Shown one piece after another: positions 11,461 through 22,103 of a stretch of DNA of 64,000 nt. The position numbers and the translations under genes were made by a program. The stretch's first letter is position 1, and each line of letters opens with the position of its first letter. The notes under the pieces were generated by a model. The model was not told the origin of the DNA and ran no database searches. It saw only the letters and a program-made list of their open reading frames with translations. Source of the stretch: Neofusicoccum parvum (lineage: Eukaryota; Ascomycota; Dothideomycetes; Botryosphaeriales; Botryosphaeriaceae); NCBI GenBank assembly GCA_020912385.1, contig CP087211.1, forward strand, positions 310,001 to 374,000. The letters are read 5' to 3'.

Positions 11461-12924
11461 AGACACGCCAAGTGCAGGTAAGGTATCGATAATGTACGCA
11501 CGGAGTCGTTTTCCTCAGACCAAAGCATGAGTATGCTTTAGCTGCCGCTACACAAGCTGAAGTTCCAGTATCTGGCGAATTTTGTGTGATCTCAGCAAGT
11601 ACTTCATCGGATGAAGCGGAGCTCCTGAGTTGCCGTTGCATTTGTGGATATCCGATGGCAAGTAGAAGTATAGAGAGTCGCTCTTTGACTGCGTGGGTTC
11701 GATGTCGATGCCTCCGATATTGATGAGCACCATACGTTCCGCGTGGCCAGTTGCTAAGGCAAGTCTGAAGATGGCATGGTAGATTTCAGATGTGCCAAGC
11801 AGAAAAAAGAGTAAAGCGGGGGCTGGAAGATGATGAATGGAGGTAGGGTGTTGCGCAGGCAGCAGAAGGGGACAGAAGCTGGTAGAGGACCAGCTAAATG
11901 GGAATGCGTTGCTGCCTTACTGCCTGGACGGAAGGATCAGTATCAGGGCAAGGTCATGCAATCATTGCCGCGAATCATCGGGTTCCACATTAGGCTGCCA
12001 AGCATTTGCGCAGTTGCGCAGTTGCGCAGGTGCGCAAGCCACGCAGCATTGTCGCAGGGATCAGCCACCCGCTCACACGAACTTGAGAAGTATTACCTAA
12101 CCGTAGGATGACCGCATTTGCTCACTGAGACCTTGCTGAGTCCAAAAATAAGAGACTCGATAGTACAAGAAAGTCACCTGCTATCCCATGGTTCCGAAGT
12201 TGCGCAGTTCATTTGCGACACAAACTCGGCCGTGAACGGAATGCAGCGGTAAGCGGAGTCTGGGCCAGGCAAAAGAATCTATCAAATTTTTAGGCAACAT
12301 GGCCTTGTCATATCTCTGATGCATGTGAGCATTTTTGCGCGTTGCCCATGTGGTAGCCTCGTCCTTGGGGTTCAGCCCCTTATCTATTCACCGACTTTGA
12401 ATCTGATGCGACTCAAAACGGAAATTCAAGTGCGCATAAATTTGTCAAAGAGCTAGATAGGCTGTAGGCGTTGGATCCTTCGTCCAAGATGGTGATCTTT
12501 GTCACCGACTGAGAACCTCGCATTAGCCGGTCCGCATCTCCGGGCTGGGAACACGTCGACAGCGTTGTCATGATGCAGGAACTAGGATCCAGTCACGTAA
12601 GGACACACCACAATACCGCGAGAAGGCTCCAGGGCTCAACTATGCGCCAATTACAAGTGCATTCGTCGTACACTCTACAATCTTATTAGAGAAATAGCGT
12701 CCGAGAACGATAACCTTGCATGATCTCGTTGGTAGGGTATCTTTCTTAGCGCCCCGCTAAGTAGCCTATTGGGGATTGCATCTTTCCTGTATAAAGCACT
12801 TTACATTTTCCTTCCCCATATAGCTCTGTCAACTCAAAACACTGGTCATGGACACCTTAGAGAAATCGTGACCTGATCAAACAATGTTGCTCAAGAAGAT
12901 CCCAGGCGTATAGGAAAAACTCAT
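11461..12924. other. Intergenic, no clear gene
   Basis: About 1.5 kb upstream of the C2H2 gene and downstream of the MDR gene. It contains a possible alternative first exon of the C2H2 gene (11603-11733 minus) and a short tandem repeat near 12006. Otherwise only short, unconvincing open frames are present. Confidence 0.45.
12006..12037. repeat. Short tandem repeat, TTGCGCAG units
   Basis: Three perfect head-to-tail copies of the octamer TTGCGCAG (12006-12029) are followed by a degenerate copy GTGCGCAA. Each unit contains the palindrome TGCGCA. A further single copy lies near 12200. It is a microsatellite or clustered binding site of unknown role. Confidence 0.7.
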
Positions 12925-14049
12925 CTAAAGAGCGGGACACAGAGCAACCGCCTCCCCTGCACTAGCATGCTCAGCAGCCGTTTGAAACGCCTTCTCCCAC
13001 TCTGCCAGACCAAACTTGCCAACCAAATGCAGTCCCCTTTTCTCTCCGAGCGGCAACACCCCCGCTTCAATCATCTTGACAAGCCCGACGGCCTGTTCCC
13101 GCGTGCACATCCACGTCCCTTTGACCGTGAGTCCCTGATAGAGTATTGTCCCGTAAGACAGCGCCATCCCATCCGCGACACCCCCCATCAGACTGATCCG
13201 GCCTCCAAACTTCAACGCCTTCACACAGCTCTGAAAGTGCGTGCTCCCCGCCGCCATCGGGCTCGAAATATCCAAAACCACATCCAACCGCCCACCCGCC
13301 GCCTCCACCAGCGCCTCGGCATCCGCCTCAACATCCCCACTAATCCGCACCGTCGCCACACGCGTCTCATCCAGCCCGCGCAGCCGCGCCAAAACCTCCT
13401 CATTCCTCCCCATCGCAACGACGCGCGCCCCCATCGCCAGCGCCACATGCACCGCCGCGCCGCCAAAGTGCCCCGTGGCCGGGGCGATCGCCACGGACTC
13501 GCCAGCGCGCAGCCCGACGTCGCACAGGCCGCCGACGGGCGTCAGCATGGCGCAGGCGTGCAGCAGATCCTCGACGGCGTACCCCAGGGCGCGCAGGCGG
13601 GCCTCGTCGACGGGGATGCAGTTCTCGAGCGGCAGGCGGGCCAGCTCGGCGTAGGTGGAGTCGCGCCACTCGCCGCGCGACAGGGTGCGCGCAGCCGCGG
13701 TGGCGCCCTCCATCATGCCCGACGCGAAGATGACGGACGGGTCGTCGCGCGCGCGGATCGTGGCGTCGAAGAGGATGAGGCTGCCCGGCGCGAGCGTCGT
13801 CGTGTCGGGCCCCGTGGCGACGACGCGGCAGATGGCTTGCGCGCCGGGTGTTAGGGGTAGCGGGAGCGGGTAGCGCCGCTCGCCGGAGAGGATAGCGCCG
13901 GTGTAGGGGAGGACGGTGGCGGCGAGGACGCGGGCGACGAGGCTGCCTGGGCCAGCGGTGGGGACGGGGGAGGTGATGACGGTGGGTGGTTGCGAGGTAC
14001 TGGTGAGCTTGAGCGTGCGGTGCGTCTGGGGGGTCGAGTTGGAAGTCAT
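12925..14049 (-). CDS. Zinc-less MDR-superfamily alcohol dehydrogenase/quinone-oxidoreductase-like
   Basis: Single-exon gene of 374 aa encoding a cytosolic NAD(P)H-dependent oxidoreductase of the medium-chain dehydrogenase superfamily. An N-terminal GroES-like fold is followed by a Rossmann cofactor domain with AGESVAIAPATGHFGGAAV and a downstream MGARVVAMGRNEE segment. A later LKFGGRISLMGG segment is also typical. The Cys ligands of the structural zinc in classical alcohol dehydrogenases are absent, pointing to the zinc-less branch. The substrate cannot be read from sequence. The ATG at 14049 opens the frame and gives a normal family length. Codon ends change from C (5' part) to G/T (3' part) on the sense strand. 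Confidence 0.88.
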   Translation of the reverse strand: MTSNSTPQTHRTLKLTSTSQPPTVITSPVPTAGPGSLVARVLAATVLPYTGAILSGERRYPLPLPLTPGAQAICRVVATGPDTTTLAPGSLILFDATIRARDDPSVIFASGMMEGATAAARTLSRGEWRDSTYAELARLPLENCIPVDEARLRALGYAVEDLLHACAMLTPVGGLCDVGLRAGESVAIAPATGHFGGAAVHVALAMGARVVAMGRNEEVLARLRGLDETRVATVRISGDVEADAEALVEAAGGRLDVVLDISSPMAAGSTHFQSCVKALKFGGRISLMGGVADGMALSYGTILYQGLTVKGTWMCTREQAVGLVKMIEAGVLPLGEKRGLHLVGKFGLAEWEKAFQTAAEHASAGEAVALCPAL

Positions 14050-14962
14050 CGTGAGATGGTGGTCTGCTCTGGTTTATGGGGTCGTGATTGGCCTTGGACG
14101 CGGACCATGTTTCTTTTATATATATCATCGGATACATTGAAGTGCAAGAAATAGTAAGCAACGTTTATAATGGCTATTCGAACTTCCGGGTTCCGTTATA
14201 TAATATACCATAAGCATGTTCAATGTGGATAGGTAGGCCATAGCTTGACCCGGAGGGCGGATGGACGATGAAGCCGACAAGCGGACGAATGTCCGGACGA
14301 ATATACGAACACGACAAGGAACGTTATCAGATTTAAATGGTATAGAGATTGACGATCATATAGGTTTTGTCCGGCCATGTGAGAGACACATTAAATTACT
14401 ACTTCCACCCATATATTGCTATCTCTTGGCGTAATTGATAAACACTCTACTGTTTATTTTAGTGCTGTTACTCCACTGTCGGTTACTGGAAATCTAAAAG
14501 TTCTAAATACCATGAGAACTCTAGTAGATACTTGAGAGAATTTTCTTTCCTTACAGGACATACCTGGTACTAAAGATTTTTCATCTATATATTCACGTCG
14601 GGACTTGTATGCTCGGAGGCTGCGAGGCGTCGGCGACTCCCATGATTGGGCTTAGGCCGCGCACTCGGAGACGACCGTTATGGCACGCCACGGCGCCCAG
14701 GCAGGACCTGCTGTTTCACGCATCCCTCAAGGAGTCGTATAGATTGTTTAGACCTCATCCTCTTCCGATCGTGAACTTTCGGCCCACACAACTTCGCAGC
14801 AGTATTTCCAATTTGGAACATCGACTCTGCTCCGCCCATTCTCACTTTGACCGAACTTGTAGGAATCCATGATCAAGTATATCTCTCATTCATTCTATAC
14901 ATAGAAACATCAAACCCCAAGGCGAGGTTGAAACTTCGTGGCTCCAATGATTATACCACACC
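14050..14962. other. Intergenic, AT-rich, with CGGACGAAT direct repeat
   Basis: A 913-bp, largely AT-rich stretch upstream of the MDR gene and downstream of the Asp-box gene. A direct repeat CGGACGAAT occurs at 14282-14290 and 14294-14302. It creates CGG-N8-CCG at 14282-14295, the layout of a zinc-cluster factor site. No gene is supported. Confidence 0.45.
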
Positions 14963-16045
14963 TCAGCTCAACAAAACCTTCTGCGTCTTCGCTCCATCAT
15001 GGTCAGCCATACCCAAGAAACTGGTATCATCCAGCGTCAACAGGCCGGCCCACAAGCTGGTAGGCTCCATGACGATGATCTTGTTGTCCCACGTCTCGCC
15101 GCCATCGCCGCTCGTCACTACATACATGGTGTTATCATTTCCGCCCTCGGTGCTCTGGAACGACACCACAAGCGTGCCTCCCACATTGATCACCTGCGGC
15201 GCCGCCGCGCTGCCAGTCGCCGGGATGTACACATCCTTGCGGTTCCCCCAGGTGGCGCCATCGTCGGGCGACCGGACGGAGGCGATGTGGAAGCTGCTGC
15301 CGGCCATCTCGGTCTCGAAGACGGCGATGAGGTCGCCGGGGCCAGACACCTCGGCGACGCCCAGCATGCCGTCGCGCGAGGTGGGCAGCTCGGCGCCGGA
15401 CAGGACGGTGGGGGCGGACCAGGTGAGGCCGCCGTCGGCGCTGGTGCGCATCAGGCTGTCCTGGTCGCTGGCGTTGTTCTCGCGCGAGTAGTACAGCTGC
15501 AGGGTCTCGCCGTCGGCGGCGAGGCGGAAGAACGGCTCCCACACGCCGGTCGCGCTGTTGGACTCCTCGGCCGGCGTGCTGAGATACTGCCAGGTGGCGC
15601 CGTTGTCGTCCGAGTAGCAGATGGTGATGCGGTAGTAGGTCCACGCCGTCGGCGCCGTGCGGTCGTGGTTGCGGAACGCCACCAGCACCCGCCCAGACGG
15701 CAGCTGGAACGGGTACGGGTTGTCCTTGTCGGTTGTGGCGCTGGGCCCGCGGTCGACGGTGCCGATTTCAGTCCACGTCACGCCCGCGTCGGTCGAGTGC
15801 GCGATGGTGATGATCATCTCGGCGCCGTCGTCCTCGCGCGCCGTGTAGGCGCCGATCAGGGAACCGTCGCTGAGGAAGTTGGCGCGCGGGTAGGTGCTGC
15901 TTCCCACCGGTCCCATCTGGTTCAGGCCTCCGGAGAGAGTGGGCACGACGGCTGCGCGCGGTCGGATGGCGGCTGCGTCCAGCAGGGCGGACATGCCAAG
16001 CATGGCGGCACTTGCGAGCCATGCATGCAGCTTGCCGGGAATCAT
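14963..16045 (-). CDS. Secreted Asp-box (BNR) beta-propeller hydrolase, sialidase/GH93-like
   Basis: Single-exon gene of 360 aa. An N-terminal signal peptide (about residues 1-25, MIPGKLHAWLASAAMLGMSA..) indicates secretion. Five Asp-box motifs S-x-D-x-G-x-T-W are visible: STDAGVTW, SDDNGATW, SADGGLTW, SPDDGATW and SGDGGETW. These mark a six-bladed propeller of the sialidase superfamily. The segment LPSGRVLVAFRNHD resembles fungal exo-arabinanases of GH93 and related BNR proteins, so the substrate may be plant arabinan rather than sialic acid; this is not settled by the sequence. The ATG at 16045 is chosen because the signal peptide begins there; upstream in-frame sequence is not signal-like. 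Confidence 0.85.
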   Translation of the reverse strand: MIPGKLHAWLASAAMLGMSALLDAAAIRPRAAVVPTLSGGLNQMGPVGSSTYPRANFLSDGSLIGAYTAREDDGAEMIITIAHSTDAGVTWTEIGTVDRGPSATTDKDNPYPFQLPSGRVLVAFRNHDRTAPTAWTYYRITICYSDDNGATWQYLSTPAEESNSATGVWEPFFRLAADGETLQLYYSRENNASDQDSLMRTSADGGLTWSAPTVLSGAELPTSRDGMLGVAEVSGPGDLIAVFETEMAGSSFHIASVRSPDDGATWGNRKDVYIPATGSAAAPQVINVGGTLVVSFQSTEGGNDNTMYVVTSGDGGETWDNKIIVMEPTSLWAGLLTLDDTSFLGMADHDGAKTQKVLLS

Positions 16046-17380
16046 GTTGGAACAAGTTGAGCGTTTGGATGGGTGGTGAGCACTTCCTTGCTGCAGCTGC
16101 TCGCAAAGGAAGCGTTGTGCTCTTGTAGCCCCAGAGTCGGAGCTTTTCTTCGGGAAACCTGTTGCGTTGCGTTGCTGACGGTGGAGACACCGCCCGTCAA
16201 GCTCCACAATTGTCAAAAGGGGCGTAAGCCGTTGATCTCGAAGGAAGCTGCGTGATGCGAAGGATTCCAAGATTGCTCGCCTATTGGCTGAGTTCCTGCA
16301 GCGGCTCTGCTGTCGAGCCTGTTCGGGTTAGATCCTCCGCAAGGGATCTATATTTGGATGTCATCTATGCCTGATCTTATTGCCGGCTTCCTGTAGGAAC
16401 GGCCCCCAAAATCCTGCTGCAAGCTGTACTATATTCAATGGTGCACGTCGCACATAGATATCTGAATGCCTTTGTGATCTTCAATGCTGTATAAACATGA
16501 AGAAACAAGAACAAAACCTGGTCTGTTTTCTCTGCAGATCAGCCCGATAACTGGCTCGGTGGGTAGTCCATGCGCGAGTTAGGCGACCATCTTGCGTGTT
16601 CAAGAGATCCAGTCGACAACGCATTGAATGCAACAAATTCAATTTTAGCAGACATGAAGGCACCAATGCAAGCACTCCAGTCGCATTTTGCCTGCATCCA
16701 CGTGGGCCGATGCGTTGCGGTTGTGGTGTGAAACATCCCGGTCATCAGTAATTTTCCTCACCGCAAGGAATTAATCCGCCTCGTGTCGCAAGAGATTGTT
16801 CGGGTTCCTTTGGGTGACTGGACATCAACAATCAGGTATTTATCCATGTTTTTGCAGAATTCTTAAGCCCGCTGCATCCGAGTGTAGATCACGAGCTCAT
16901 TACGGATCGCTTCTGGAAAAAGCGCAATTCGTGGCTGCTTAGTGTGCTCCACATCACGTTATTCTCATGGAATGGAATCGTATATGTGGATCTGTAATTC
17001 CTTAGTCTAGAGTGTTTTGGTGGAAACGGGTCATTGTCTGCGTAGTCCCTACACCTGGTGGCATCCGGAGTGGACCCGAGTTGTGAATAAGTATTTAGCC
17101 ACTTCACGGCACTTCATAGCGATGTCAGATGAGAAAAAAAAAATTGGTAATGATCCCTTCAAAGCCACGCATTCGGCTGTAGTCTCAATGACGTTGGGAT
17201 GTAGAAGATTGAATGGCAAGCCTGTGAGCGAGGAGCGAGGACGCAATGACATAAAGGTGCCTTATTTATTCTACGGCTTGCAGATTCCTCTACCGGTAGT
17301 CTGATTGTGTTGCTTCTCACAGGGAGGCCTGGGTTGAACAGGACTGATTGGCAGCTCCTCCGAGGCTTCCCGTACTGGAA
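16046..17380. other. Intergenic, no gene seen
   Basis: A 1.3-kb gap, AT-rich in the middle, between the Asp-box gene promoter and the 3' end of the Upc2-like gene. Only short open frames without domain similarity or splice support occur. Confidence 0.5.
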
Positions 17381-18766
17381 TTAGTGGTTTGTCGATTGGA
17401 CAACATCCGTATGAGATGCCGCTAACTCCAACTGCCCCACAGGCCAGAACAGCCAGCTCCAGTAAGACTCCTCGATGAAGCCATGAACGCCGGTGATAAT
17501 ATGCTCGGCCCATCCCTTCATGAACCAGATCGTTTCCATCGACTTAAGGAGTGGCGAGAAGTACGCCAGGATGATCAAGGCTAGTGGGTGTTTTTGTTGA
17601 AGACAATGTATGAATTCTTGCTCCATCCGGTACAGCCAGCCCAGAACGACCTGGTTCGCAGTATCCCCAGTGTACGAGGCGTCCGGACCTTTTCCGTACG
17701 TGCCTTCGTAACATTGGGCTAGCCCTTCGAGCGCCGTCATATAAGTTGCGGAATCCGGGAGTCCAGACAATGCAATGAACTGGCGAAGATCGTCAAATGG
17801 CTTCTCCCAGTCAATTCGTGGTTTTTGTTCCCGCACGGCAGTGGGCTGCACTGCTCTCCTGGGACCGTTGACCATGGGTGAAAGTGCACCCGTGAAAAGC
17901 ACCTGGTGCCCATACATCTCGATGATAGAGCGTACACCCTGAAGTAAAGGAAACCACTCCGAAGGTCCGTTCTCGCTGAACACCATGTAATCCCCAGGCG
18001 AAGGCCCTTTTGCAAAGACGTAGAGGCAGACGAGTACAGCAGACACGTAAAGCGCCTGGCAATTGCCTTCGTCAAGGTTTGCAAGGATTTCGGACGTCTT
18101 TTGCAAGCCAATGGTTGAATGGTGGGCAGCCAACGCCGCGTAGTGGTCTCGCCGGTCCGGCCGGAGATAGGCGAGGTGCATCCCAGCCAAAGCCATCGCA
18201 TTGTGGAGGACGCAGCAATCCTGGGAAAATCCTAGCTGCGGCACATTCATCTTCCACATAACGCCGATCCCTCCGCCTCCAAGGTCCAGATAAGTGCACG
18301 TCGAATAATGATGCATGAGCTCGAGGTCTGCGATGTTCAATACAGGCTCAGAGGTAACAGACGCCGTCAGCGATCCTTCGCCTGCGGGACTACTGGCTGC
18401 GCTGCTGGCCGTCGATGGACTTCCCAATAGGTCCCATCCTTTTCGCGGGCGTCCACGGCGTCGCCGGCCGGAAGCGCTCGGGCTCGGGCTGCTCGTTGGC
18501 TCGATGATCGAAGGCAGGCTGGGATCAAAGTCGCAGTGGATCCTGAAGTCGGCACAGTTTCTACAGCCAGGCTTTGTCTCGTCACACTACTCCAAATGTG
18601 AGCCACATGCACGTTCTACTGCGAGCTTGCTAACGGTGAGTGTAAGACTTACTTTGATTCTGCGTCTTTTGCAATTCTTGCAGCCAGCACGGGATTTTTT
18701 GTGTGACTTTCGGGACTTCTTGACCGTGAGATAGCTGTCGCTTTCCGATTGTCGCATTGATGACAT
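17381..18766 (-). CDS. Zn2Cys6 transcription factor, Upc2/Ecm22-like
   Basis: Nuclear regulator of about 439 aa from exons 18653-18766 and 17381-18586. The intron at 18587-18652 lies inside the zinc cluster. Splicing gives HKKSRAGCKNCKRRRIK then CDETKPGCRNC, that is C-x2-C-x6-C-x6-C-x2-C-x6-C. The HKKSR..CKNCKRRRIKCDE context is that of sterol-uptake-control (Upc2/Ecm22) regulators. A Ser/Pro linker with RRRRGRPRKG follows. The C-terminal domain (YLDLGGGG..VPQLGFSQD..LAYLRPDRRDHY) matches the ligand-sensing domain common in this group. In yeast, Upc2 activates ergosterol genes when sterol falls; transferring that role here is inference. It is divergent from the RTA1 gene at 19638. Confidence 0.9.
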
Positions 18767-19637
18767 GTTTGGCTTCCCCTTTTACAGAGAGGGGAGAGTC
18801 CAAAGGAAGGAGTTGACGTAGGCAAATAAAGCCGGCTGCCCGAGGCGCAGCACGCCGGGAACGAAGGTCATGAGACTTTCACGGGACTAGGCCGGGGGGA
18901 GAGAGCACAGCCCTTGCAGTGGAGACGCATGAGCCTGGCGCTGTGGGCGGTTTGATGGACTGGCGGAGCGGGACAAGGAAATAAGAATGAGGAGGCGAAA
19001 GCGAAAGCTATTTAGTGCACACCCCGACACAAGCTTGGAGCATCTGCCGTGGTCCGAAGTTTTGCCTGCAGCCACTCGGGTGCCTTAGTGCCATTCCACC
19101 CAAACGGTGCGCCTCATGTACGCCATCATTGCGTTTGCGGTAGCCACAAAGCAGTGAGGAGGCTCTGTCTTTAATGGATCTGAGGTTTCAGCAGGAGATC
19201 GTAAGAAGCGAAACCCAGTCAAGACTTTCTGATAGATCTTTTGCAAGGAGACTTGCGATGCTCGGTTGCGGTGTGCGCTCGGCAAGTCCGATGGGAGCAC
19301 AGCCTCGTAATGTTAGACTCCTGTTTTCACACCATTGGCCATGTTCATCTCCTTGGCTGATACTCCTGTCCTGCTTTAGGGCAACGGAAACACACAATTA
19401 GAAGCGCTGAATTACCCCATCGGGTATGGTTGCGGGTTTAGCGAGCTTTCAATGGTCGTGGAATACGTAAATTCCTGATTTTTCGTATTCGCACTCGTCA
19501 ACAACAAAAAGACAGGAGCTCTCTGAGTAGCCAGCACCGCAATACCACGTTCCTGGAGTCTCGAATACCTCTTGATCGTCGATCTCCACTTCTTGAGCAT
19601 CCCGCGTACCACTTCACCGCCAATCAGAACCTGCATC
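18767..19637. promoter_or_regulatory. Divergent promoter region between Upc2-like factor and RTA1 gene
   Basis: An 871-bp region shared by two divergently transcribed genes. TTTCGTATTCG near 19481-19491 is one base away from the yeast sterol response core TCGTATA. The match is weak and could be chance. No other gene is supported here. Confidence 0.4.
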
Positions 19638-20620
19638 ATGAACATCGAAAGCGATGGAAAGCATGTATTCATGTACGCCTACACTCTCTCTGAGGGAGCC
19701 GCATGGACCTCCACCGCTCTATTCAGCGCAGCAACAGTCGCGCACATCGGCTACATGATCCCCACGCGCTCCTGGTTCTTCATCCCCTTCATCCTCGGCG
19801 GCATATGTAAGCCCTCCCGCATCCGCCCCTCCCCCTCAGCCCACCTAACCGCACCACCGCAGGCGAAACCCTCGGCTACTACAGCCGCGCCTGGCAGGCC
19901 CGCGAGCCCACCCGCGCCAGCCCCTACTTCCTCCAGCTGCTCCTCCTCCTCGCGGCCCCGACTCTCCTCTCCGCCACCATCTACGTGTCGCTGGGCCGCG
20001 CGATCCGCAGCCTCGACGCGGCGTCCTACGCGCCGCTGCGCCCGCGCCACCTCACCGCGATCTACGTGGTTGCCGACGTCCTCGCGCTCGCCAGCCAGCT
20101 CGGCGGCGCGGCCGCGCAGGCCACCGGCGACGCGGCGGTCGTGGCCGCCGGCCGGCAGGCCGTCGTGGCGGGCCTGGGCGTGCAGCTCGGCGCGCTGGCG
20201 CTGTTCGTCGCAGCGGTGGCGCGCGTGCACGCGCGGCTGGAGGCCGGGCCGACGGATCTGGCGCTGGCGCTACGGTGGCGCCGGTACGTGTGGGCGATCG
20301 AGGGGGCGGCGGGGGCGGTGCTGCTGCGGGATCTGGTGCGGTTGGTGGAGTATGGGGAGGGGCCGCGGGGGTTTGTGGCGGCGCATGAGGTGTTTTTGTA
20401 TGTCTTTGATGCGCTGCTCATGTGGGCGGTTATGGTTGGGATGCTTGTTTGCCATCCGGGGCAGTTGGTTAAGACGTCGATGAGGCGTATGGAGGGCATA
20501 TACTCCGGGACTGATATGGCAGCTTGCGACCTGAATCCGCTGAAGCTTGATAAAGAGAGGCGCTGTGGAGGTGTAAAGTTTTTTAAAAGTAGGAGAGACG
20601 ATCTTACTCAGAAAGCATAG
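19638..20620 (+). CDS. RTA1-family membrane protein (lipid-translocating exporter family)
   Basis: Seven-transmembrane fungal protein of 308 aa, exons 19638-19806 and 19863-20620, with a GTAAGC..CAG intron splitting a Cys codon. Splicing joins RSWFFIPFILGGIC to ETLGYYSRAWQAREP, the characteristic RTA1 signature around the second and third helices. Further helices include the YVSLGRAIRS, TAIYVVADVLALASQLGGA and FLYVFDALLMWAVMVGML segments. A short basic tail (MRRMEG..FKSRRDD) ends the protein. Yeast relatives (Rsb1, Rta1) are linked to sphingoid-base release and 7-aminocholesterol resistance. The Upc2-like gene on the other side of the promoter fits a lipid or sterol stress role. The start is the first ATG of the exon. 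Confidence 0.92.
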
Positions 20621-22103
20621 TTCGTGCATTCTTTTGGATATGTTCTCATTTACTTTCGGGTTTCGTCGTCTAGAAAAAGCTCTGTATGGAAATCGGTAGT
20701 GCGTGTTTGTACGGATAGAAGGAAGAAATAACATGGATCAAGAGGATCCTAAAGGGCTGCATACATCAATGGTCTTTAATGTCATTCTTGTTTGCTCAAG
20801 TGTTAATCGTGGTTCGAATTTGTACTATTGTAAATCCATGGATGACTTTATAAATACATGTAGTTGAAAGTATGAGTATCAGATCAAGGCCCCCGTTGAA
20901 GACACAATGAATGATGTAAACGAGGAACTGCTGATAGATGCTATGTTTGTACAAAAACAATAGAGGTTCCAGTGAAGCAAGATACTGAGGCAGGTTTATT
21001 TCCCACGCGGACGAAATGGGTTATTTCATTCAATCACGAGGACGTCTCATCTTCATCTTCGGCATACTCGAATTCTTTTTCTTGCCAGGCTTCTCTGTGC
21101 ATGAGTGGAGTTGGTTGGAGATGGTCAGGTATGAAGCTCTCCAACACGTGGTACCTCGGCTTAGCATATGCAACTTCGCTTACCTACCTCATCGCGAGTT
21201 CCCGCATGGTAGCGGCAATAGCCCCGGGATTGAGCTGTATGCGCCGCAGTGCAACCCTGTCATGTACTACAATGTTTCCAGGTCACGCGCAGAGTTCGTA
21301 TCGAGGACATGGTGGCCATCAGGAGGGGTGTCGCGGTAAATGTCATTAAATCATGGAGGATAAGATTAGCGTTATACACTACTCAATTGGGATTTCTGGC
21401 AGCTTTACGATCTTTCCTTCACTGTCGAAATTGTTTCGCAGGGGTCGACCACGCATGTTCGCGATGCTACCGTGTGCACCTGCAGATTCAGCTTCAGGAT
21501 GGGACTCCACCTCGGTTGCGCGCGTTACCTGATTAGCTGAGACAGCGCAATCAGACACGCTAGGGAGCCTTTCGCGTCAGATCCTATCCATCCGCAAGGA
21601 AGAAGAACTTAAGCGAAATCAATCCTGGCTGAAAGCGTATCTACCCGCTGTACCCGCTGTACCGACGGATGGCTTTCCTATCTTTAACCCCGCTTTCTTG
21701 ACCAAATTCGCGTTCCCATGTAACCCCCCGCATCAATCCCTGCATTGCCAACGAGAGAAGACCACTCAAGGCCACTGAATAAGTCGGCCTGAGCTCGTTC
21801 GAAAGTCCGACACCACCCATTCGTATTTTCAGGAAATGAGAGTTGACTTACAACCGCTCTTAGCTCAATGAGGATCTTGGAAAGGTGACCACACGCAAGC
21901 TTTCCCGATAGTTTCTCGGCTTCCTGATTCCGGCCAGCCAGGCACAGTAACATACCGATTTTTGTTTCACCTGTGTCGACAGCGCACTAAGGAGTGACAT
22001 GCGTGGTAGGCTTGTCCGTCTGTCCTTCCAGTATAAGAAGGCCGCCAAGTACTGTGATCCCTGAGCCGAGCAAGTCTCAACGCCTTCCTGTCCGGTGTTC
22101 AAC
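20621..22103. other. Intergenic with possible gene remnants
   Basis: A 1.5-kb gap upstream of the first carboxylesterase. On the minus strand it contains pieces with coding character (see 21034-21528). A further minus-strand open piece at about 21684-21953 is of unclear status. A short tandem repeat CCCGCTGTA lies near 21644-21661. The right end is the esterase promoter. Confidence 0.4.
21034..21528 (-). pseudogene. Candidate decayed gene fragments, family unknown
   Basis: Two minus-strand pieces read like protein. Fragment A (21379-21528) follows an acceptor-like GCTAATCAG and encodes 49 residues ending GKIVKLPEIPIE and a stop. Fragment B (21034-21347) reads NDIYRDTPPDGHHVL.., meets TAG after DLETL, continues in frame as YMTGLHCGAYSSIPG.., and has a distal piece YHVLESFIPDHLQPTPLMH.. 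ending at 21034. No consistent splice model joins them, so relics of one or two genes are more likely than a working gene. I do not recognise the family. Confidence 0.3.

Noticed and set aside
14999..16060. 353-codon frame antisense to the Asp-box hydrolase
   Set aside because: Same wobble effect; the minus-strand gene has five Asp boxes and a signal peptide.
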